Positions 59,701 to 64,000 of a stretch of DNA of 64,000 nucleotides are shown here, one piece after another. Source of the DNA: Congeria kusceri (lineage: Eukaryota > Mollusca > Bivalvia > Myida > Dreissenidae); the NCBI GenBank assembly GCA_027627225.1, contig CM051036.1:40186926-40250925 (forward strand). The letters are read 5' to 3'. A program made the translations under genes and the position numbers. Numbering within the stretch: the stretch's first letter is position 1; every line of letters begins with the position of its first letter. Under the pieces are notes generated by a model that saw only the letters and a list, made by a program, of their open reading frames with translations, searched no databases and was not told the origin of the DNA.

Positions 59701-61614
59701 CATTTATTTGTCAAGTGTTCATTATTATTGATAATATCTACAGATAGTTTGCCAGACATATTGCCCAAGGCTGGAAATTAATGACTAACTGCGAAGGAGC
59801 AATGTTGATGGGGTCATATGAAATGAGATACAGATATATGGATTATCCACTTCTGACTTTGACATTTTGCTATTGCATTACACTTTAACAGATAAACAAC
59901 AGTCTGTTTGGATTTTTCGCCGTATTCAACAGTATTTCAGTCATACAACGGCGGTCAGTTAACCTACTCACTCTATTCCTGGGTAAGCCGGTTTACCAGT
60001 ATTAAGTGCACATACTTATGCCAGTAAATGACAACTGCCCTACTTCAATCAGAGGTAGGGGGCGAATGGCAGTAGAAATAATTTCATGACCAATCCCCAC
60101 ACAAGTTATGTGGCCGGGCTGGGAATCGAACCCGCGATCCTCGGAGATGATTAACAGTTAATCTGGGGACTTTTAGCTTCTGACTTAATGAAACTTAATG
60201 AGTAATTTGGAACCTTTTAGTTGCCGACCCAACAGTAATTGAAACTGACAGACACTTAATGAGCCATTAGGAAAAAAATCTCCAAAAATTACGAAACATG
60301 ACAAAAAAATAATTTCTAAGTGTCCCAAAATTGAGAGTCACGAAAAATAATTATTTCAGATTTTCGCGGGGTCCCATCTTTCAGAGTGTAATTATGGCAG
60401 ATGATAGCTATACTTGTAAGCCCTATGCAAACATTGAGCTACTTTTTGTATGGGCAATGTTTGCTGATGGGCTATACCGGGGAAGGACCATTTCTGTGGT
60501 GGAAAGTTTTCCTTCTTTGTCTTTATTGTTCTGACAGGATTTTAATCGCTTCTTTCACAACCCGAAATAAGATAGTTATTGTAAACTGATTGCAATACAA
60601 GTTACATACCTGGACAGATAAACCATCCCTAATAATATTCCAAAAATATTTGTACGAAAACATTTTCATTTTGCATGCCCGAGTCATTTAAACCTACACA
60701 CTATTGCATTTTAAAATAATGTCGCAGTCCTCCACTGTGTAAACTTTAACCGATATTCTGCTTCGATGAATGGATTGCGTCATTTTGATTGGTCTGTCGA
60801 TTCAATTAATAACTACATTCGTCATCCGATTGGTTGAAGCTTTTGGCTGAAGTTTAAAGGAGGCAAAATAATGGTGGTCTGTACATAGATGTAGTGGATT
60901 AACACACAAGTTTAAATTGGAATTAAATGAATGTCCAAGGTTAATTTCGGCACATGTTAATCACTAATCAGTTTAGGTGTTGTTTAAGTAAAATAAGTTG
61001 ATAGATAACTCTGTTGTCGCAAATAATGGAAATTTATGAAAATTAAAATTTTTAGGTTTCCACCACATACATGGTCTTTCGGCGATGAGACGTTCCAGAA
61101 AGTTCAGCCCTATATAAAAAGTAACACTAAATTTGCAGCACCTCGCATGAATTTGACTAGGTAGATGTGGGATGAAGATTGGGTCAAATGTTAATTGGTC
61201 CCACAGCCTAAGCGTTCCTGTGCATATGTGTCCCATTTCAAGACTAAGTGTCTCATCTATGTAGTATATAGAGATACTTGTACACGACTTGGCAGGGTTG
61301 AAAGTGTAAATTGGTGATGATTAGGTGACAAGTGGGCAAGACTCTTTTACTAATTAGGTGGTCACTAGACTGTAGACACTGCAGTGTACTGTCAACAATC
61401 TATAATTAATAAGTTAATGATAAATGAACGTGAAGTTACATAATGTCAGTCATTTAAGTTGTAAACGCAAAGAAAGTAGAATCAGAACAATGTAGAGTAT
61501 CACTGAATGAAAGAATTTTGTCTTTATTTTGGACGAATTGAAGTGAAGGAATGCGATTGTGAATCTACTAAAAATTGACTTACGAAGTTTCCAGGCTCTT
61601 TTGGTTTGAGCCAT
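47744..61614 (-). CDS. KATNB1: Katanin p80 WD40 subunit B1-like gene, WD40 exons only
   Basis: Exons 5'->3' on the minus strand: 61614-61584 ([10 protein letters not shown]), 59022-58892, 56237-56120, 55663-55563, 54238-54113, 51209-51094, 48651-48501, 47853-47744. They follow the katanin p80 propeller in order: [11 protein letters not shown] and [87 protein letters not shown]...[32 protein letters not shown]. Phases agree at every junction. Katanin p80 targets the p60 microtubule-severing ATPase. Gaps: the exon for the expected FWDLE blade between 51094 and 48651 was not found (the flanking exons would still join in frame), and the C-terminal p60-binding (con80) region is absent from the window. 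It is either further downstream, past the subtilase genes, or lost. The introns carry two minisatellites. Confidence 0.85.
47880..48490. repeat. Intron with diverged copy of the subtilase upstream repeat
   Basis: About 48030-48272 is a diverged copy of 22595-22850 (shared words CTCCAGAGTCATCACCAG, TATCGCATA, GTTACCAAAA, CTGCTTTAA). This repeat family is therefore dispersed and not specific to the subtilase promoter. The rest of the intron is AT-rich, with three short GCAAAGTTATAACAA words near 48383-48455. Confidence 0.65.
48651..49975 (-). repeat. KATNB1: 39-bp minisatellite made of a splice acceptor plus WD40 exon start
   Basis: About 34 units of 39 bp. On the minus strand each contains TTTCACCATTCCAG|GAGCAT, a consensus-like 3' splice site followed by the first codons of the adjacent WD40 exon (SIC[F/I]D). 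From about 49427 down to the exon the array is an uninterrupted frame of 13-residue repeats ([13 protein letters not shown]) running straight into [14 protein letters not shown]. Variant units (CCAGAT for CAAGAT) recur every third unit between 48960 and 49270, giving a 117-bp higher-order repeat. Beyond 49345, 40-bp units (AATAATATGCTCC) break the frame. Confidence 0.9.
49980..50045 (-). pseudogene. Partial duplicate of the WD40 exon at the far end of the 39-bp array
   Basis: On the minus strand this encodes [18 protein letters not shown] then a stop, a decayed copy of the exon at 48651-48501. The array is thus bracketed by two copies of the exon start, as expected if the array grew from a duplicated exon boundary. 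Confidence 0.8.
50100..51090. other. Intron where an expected WD40 exon was not found
   Basis: AT-rich sequence between the exon at 51209-51094 and the duplicated exon piece at 50045. I searched the minus strand for a tryptophan-aspartate or similar blade end and found nothing convincing. Confidence 0.4.
51405..53405. repeat. 67-bp minisatellite, about 30 units
   Basis: Repeats of the type ATCCCTAAATTTTGTGAAGG, then ATCTTTACTCAAGAGCTTTA, then ACATGTACTCCAATCAGG, with a 67-bp spacing (for example about 51734 to 51801). Units alternate between AGGGAACAGAG and AGGTAATTGAA variants, suggesting higher-order structure. It lies in the intron between the exons at 54113 and 51209 of the katanin-like gene and does not derive from an exon that I can see. 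Confidence 0.9.
53469..53731. mobile_element. Fold-back MITE, copy 2
   Basis: Same family as 39745-39999: ends TGAGGCGCATCGTGG / CCACGACGCGCCTCA, the same AATGCATGTGCG subterminal block and nested palindromes, flanked by TA on both sides. Arms are better preserved than in copy 1, so this insertion is probably younger. Confidence 0.85.
54230..54477 (-). repeat. Duplicated acceptor and start of a WD40 exon, about 124 bp x2
   Basis: TATCCCACAGCTGAAATAAA starts near 54230 and again near 54354, followed by the same roughly 100 bp. On the minus strand both carry ATTTATTTCAG|CTGTGGGATA, the acceptor and first codons (LWDI) of the exon at 54238-54113. The second copy continues into a stop. Confidence 0.85.
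55087..55236. mobile_element. Hairpin MITE
   Basis: AATATTATATTAGTATGGTG...TCTGAG at the left is mirrored by CTCAGAACACCATACTAGCA...TAATATT at the right. The centre holds a second palindrome, ATCGCACGAGAGG...CCTCTCGTGCGAT. About 150 bp, non-coding, in the intron between the exons at 55563 and 54238 of the katanin-like gene. Confidence 0.8.
55238..55370 (-). repeat. Two more diverged copies of the same WD40 exon start
   Basis: TACAGCCTTTACGACGAATA (about 55239) and TACAGCCTTTATGGTGAATA (about 55311) match TACAGCCTTTACGGCGAATA inside the exon at 54238-54113. Each is followed by a decayed acceptor region (GCTTAAATAAAGAATACAAC; GTCGAAATAAAAAATATC). They lie about 1 kb upstream of the real exon, beside the hairpin MITE. 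Confidence 0.7.
56400..58700. other. Large katanin-like intron, non-coding
   Basis: AT-rich. About 57060-57160 has a local duplication (CAAAACAATGACG(T/C)CATTTTGCAAATA twice, 57 bp apart). About 56840-56865 has a small hairpin (AGACTCCCGTGTAGGAGTCT). No other feature recognised. Confidence 0.5.
59910..60180 (-). mobile_element. tRNA-derived SINE (bivalve type)
   Basis: On the minus strand a pol III B-box-like GGTTCGATTCCCAGC lies near 60120-60135 after GGATCGCG, as in tRNA-derived SINE heads. It is followed by a body ending TTGTATGACTGAAATACTGT and TGAATACGGCG (near 59920-59950), which I recognise from memory as the tail region of SINEs common in bivalves. No intact A box or cloverleaf is visible, so it is not a tRNA gene. 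In intron 1 of the katanin-like gene. Confidence 0.65.
60200..61580. other. Proximal part of katanin-like intron 1
   Basis: AT-rich, with no exon or repeat recognised. Confidence 0.4.
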
Positions 61615-61909
61615 AATTTTATTTCGAATATTCAATCAATTTTACAAATGTTATAGACATGCAATCATTATTCTTGCGAATTTGTACAACTTTTGAACGG
61701 TTTATTTTGAGTCCATGACTTCACTTTCGTCCATATTTCTTCGTGTTCTGTTAAGACTCTCGTGATTGGACATTCGATCTAGCTCTTTTTGCTATGTCCA
61801 ATCAAGAGGCGTGTCTTAAAAAAAAGTCTATCGTTTGGACGCATGCGTGCAAATGACTTTAATGTTTACTTCCGGTCAATGTTAACATGTCACTAAATAG
61901 ATTTTTACA
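61615..61909. promoter_or_regulatory. Bidirectional promoter of the katanin-like and C8orf82-like genes
   Basis: Only 295 bp separate the two divergent start codons. In it are two opposed CCAAT boxes (ATTGG at 61765-61769, CCAAT at 61798-61802), an NRF-1-like CGCATGCG (61840-61847) and an ETS-like CTTCCGG (61869-61875). CCAAT, NRF-1 and ETS sites are typical of TATA-less housekeeping bidirectional promoters. Confidence 0.6.
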
Positions 61910-63943
61910 ATGTTATTTTTAAATATAAGGTCTGTCGTGCGTAGTCAGTCCTGTAGACTTGTTCATTATGTACAAGGACAAGTGCCTGGACCAAAGATTC
62001 GCGAATATTTCTATTATATAGACCACCAAGGCCAGGTAATTCTGACTGACATTTGTCATTATGAATACGACAGAACTTCTATCAGATTCAACTTATTAAG
62101 ATTTTGGTTGTCCTTTTTTGATTTTTTGGTTTGTATTTGTGAATGCTTTTTAGTGCGATAAAAGTGAATGGCCCTTGTAAAGAAACATGGAATGTTGAAG
62201 TATTCATGATGCAAATAATAACTTTCAAAATTACATAAACTTAGTTGCTTACAAAGTCACTTAGTAAGTGAATGAACAAGGCTTGTAAACTAGAATGTAT
62301 GACATCCAACAAGTGATATGTTACCTACCTAACCCTGTCTCCCAATATTAGAGATTTTCGTATCAACATAATGGCGAGCTGACTGAGAATTTTGTATCTA
62401 AATGTTTTGTTTGTTTTAGAGAAAAATGATACAATGCACGGGTGGATCCAGGATTCCAGGTTAGGGGGCGTACACTTTTGATCATGCAGTTATTACCCCT
62501 TTATGTTGTCTGTGGGTCTCTATTGATCAAAGATATATGAAAAGTCTTTGCACATCATCATCATCATCATAATCACCATGAAATGCACTTTGTTTCACTA
62601 AATAAATTAAAACTTCACCGTATTATGTTCGAAGGACATGATGGTTCATCTGTAGGTCATGAACCTGTTTTGGCAGTAAATTGCCATGCTTTGATGTGCC
62701 TGTCAACTTAATAAGTATTTGACATTCAATGTTATATATATCAGGAACATCTTTAAACATGTAAAATCCCTAGCTGACTAAATTCAAACACACATGCGTC
62801 AAGGGTTTTTGTATTATTCATTTACTGAAGTTAATGGTCTTTTTTCGTAGTGAATGTCATCTCACACATTCACAGCATGCTCATCAATTGTCTTGAAATA
62901 TGCTATGCACTGTGTTGTTTTTTTCATCGAATCGAACAGACGAACATGTTTTTACACGAAATATTGTGAAAGGTGTGAAAATAAAATGGAAAAATGATGC
63001 AGACGTAGTGTCAATTTTGCTGACCTAAATTTTTATGGTGCCCCGATTATATGAGATCGCCAGGAATTGTGGACAGCCCTCGACTTTACCACTTTATATC
63101 TTTTTTTGTATGAATGCATAAACACATGAAATTTGGTGTGATTGCTAATGGAACATTTAAAAAATGTTTTTTGATTTAGATTTTTGGGAACTAAACTATT
63201 TATTGAAGCAAACTGTTTAAACTTGACAGAAGTCATTAATTGATTTGACTTGCATTTCTACTTTAAATCATGTTTGCGAGCCCTGGATCCGCTAGTGCAA
63301 AGACGCCATCAAATGCTCATTTATTTATGATTTCATTGCTTTCCTACGCCTTAACGGTGCCTCAAAATGCTAAAAAATGCAACATTTCCTTTCTTATTAT
63401 ATATTTTCCTGGTGGAGACCCCACGGACCCCCACAATCTGAAGGGGCGTACCCTCCCGCTAAATGATTTTTTGGTGTGCGTATACATTTTACAACCCTGG
63501 CTGCACCACTGCATAATATTCATATACATACCTTAAAATATTCATTTTGAAATAAGCAATGGCAAGTCCTCATATTACTTACTGTGTTATTATAAGACAT
63601 ACCAGTATATTACTTTCTTACATATTACTCCAACAGTACAGTATTAACCTAAAATATGCTAAACAAACTTGCGTTGCAATTACAAGGATAAGTTTATTTT
63701 TCAGTTATTACTCTTAGACTTGTTAAGTGTTAGACACTGAAACTAAAACTCATTTGTAATTACCCAACTTTTTAAGTACCCATATTTTGTATATGAAATG
63801 TTTAATAATATAGAATGAAAATGTATACATGAAGATATACCATGAACTGTTGAGCATAACATGTCATGCTTTAACCATGCACAATATTTTTCAGCTGTTT
63901 CTGGATGATGCTAAGATGAAAAATTTCACATCATGTTTTAAAG
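61910..63943 (+). CDS. C8orf82: C8orf82 / UPF0598 homologue, first two exons (continues off the right edge)
   Basis: Exon 1, 61910-62035 (42 codons, phase 0, CAG|GTAATT), has a basic, hydrophobic start MLFLNIRSVVRSQSCRL that could be a mitochondrial presequence, then YVQGQVPGPKIREYFYYID and HQGQ. Exon 2, 63895-63943 (TTTTTCAG acceptor, AAAG|GTATTG donor, phase 1), encodes LFLDDAKMKNFTSCFK. The joined REYFYYIDHQGQ-LFLDD motif with KNF(T)SCFK is diagnostic of UPF0598 (human C8orf82), a family of unknown function. The remaining exons lie beyond 64000. The intron holds a DNA-transposon-like element. It shares a promoter with the katanin-like gene. Confidence 0.85.
62437..63515. mobile_element. 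Non-autonomous DNA-transposon-like element
   Basis: Left end GCACGGGTGGATCCAGGATT and right end ACAACCCTGGCTGCACCACT are imperfect inverted repeats (GCA-TGGTG--CCAGG). Internal sequence (CATCATCATCATCAT, CACCGTATTATGTTC, CTGTTTTGGCAGTAAATTGC, GGTGTGATTGCTAATGGAA, CTATTTATTGA) matches the element at 40320-42050. No transposase frame is seen. Confidence 0.65.
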
Positions 63944-64000
63944 GTATTGTGAATTTGTATTAATTTGCCTTGGTTTGAAATCTTGAGAGAATAACACATT

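Noticed and set aside
60110..60180. tRNA gene on the minus strand
   Set aside because: Only a B-box-like stretch is present. No cloverleaf or anticodon arm can be drawn, and a SINE body follows.

Overview
This is eukaryotic (metazoan) genomic DNA. It is AT-rich and intron-bearing, with no bacterial-style operons. Protein similarities (katanin p80 WD40, a UPF0598/C8orf82-type protein, proprotein-convertase-like subtilases), a tRNA-derived SINE and several fold-back elements point to a mollusc, most likely a bivalve. A dreissenid mussel is my guess from the fold-back element at 39.7 and 53.5 kb, but that rests on memory and not on a search.

Layout. (1) 1-8.7 kb: remains of an L1-type LINE on the + strand, with a broken ORF1 at 1-790 and a broken ORF2 at about 4981-8648, separated by tandem-repeat DNA. 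(2) 9.2-26 kb: subtilase gene A on the - strand. It has 13 coding exons that add up to exactly 640 codons including the stop. Its first intron has taken in a solo LTR (16765-17209) and a GC-rich dead LINE (18.3-20.64 kb). Its first exon (signal peptide plus start of the prodomain) exists in three copies at 21.0, 23.7 and 25.7 kb. (3) 26.6-34.9 kb: mostly non-coding, with one decayed minus-strand gene of an RNase-H/DDE-like family (28.2-29.1 kb). (4) 34.9-44.4 kb: subtilase gene B on the - strand, a tandem paralogue of A with the same 13-exon structure (597 codons if one homopolymer indel in exon 1 is allowed for). (5) 44.8-47.4 kb: a cluster of palindromic elements built from 21-bp subrepeats. 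(6) 47.7-61.6 kb: katanin p80 (KATNB1)-like gene on the - strand, with only WD40 exons visible, broken up by a 39-bp and a 67-bp minisatellite. (7) 61.6-61.9 kb: a short bidirectional promoter. (8) 61.9 kb to the right edge: the first two exons of a C8orf82/UPF0598 homologue on the + strand.

Main observations. In three places the 3' splice acceptor together with the first codons of a real exon has been tandemly copied into the upstream intron: 8 copies of about 56 bp at the catalytic-His exon of gene A, about 34 copies of 39 bp at a WD40 exon of the katanin gene, and 2 plus 2 copies at another WD40 exon. The 39-bp array is 13 codons per unit and stays open and in frame with its exon for about 20 units. 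Alternative acceptor choice could therefore add 13-residue blocks to the protein. Separately, both subtilases keep Asp/His/Ser but have Lys (A) or Glu (B) at the oxyanion-hole Asn position and show no furin-type site at the end of the prodomain. This suggests a pair of unusual or inactive convertases. Fold-back elements also mark the breakpoints of the exon-1 triplication.
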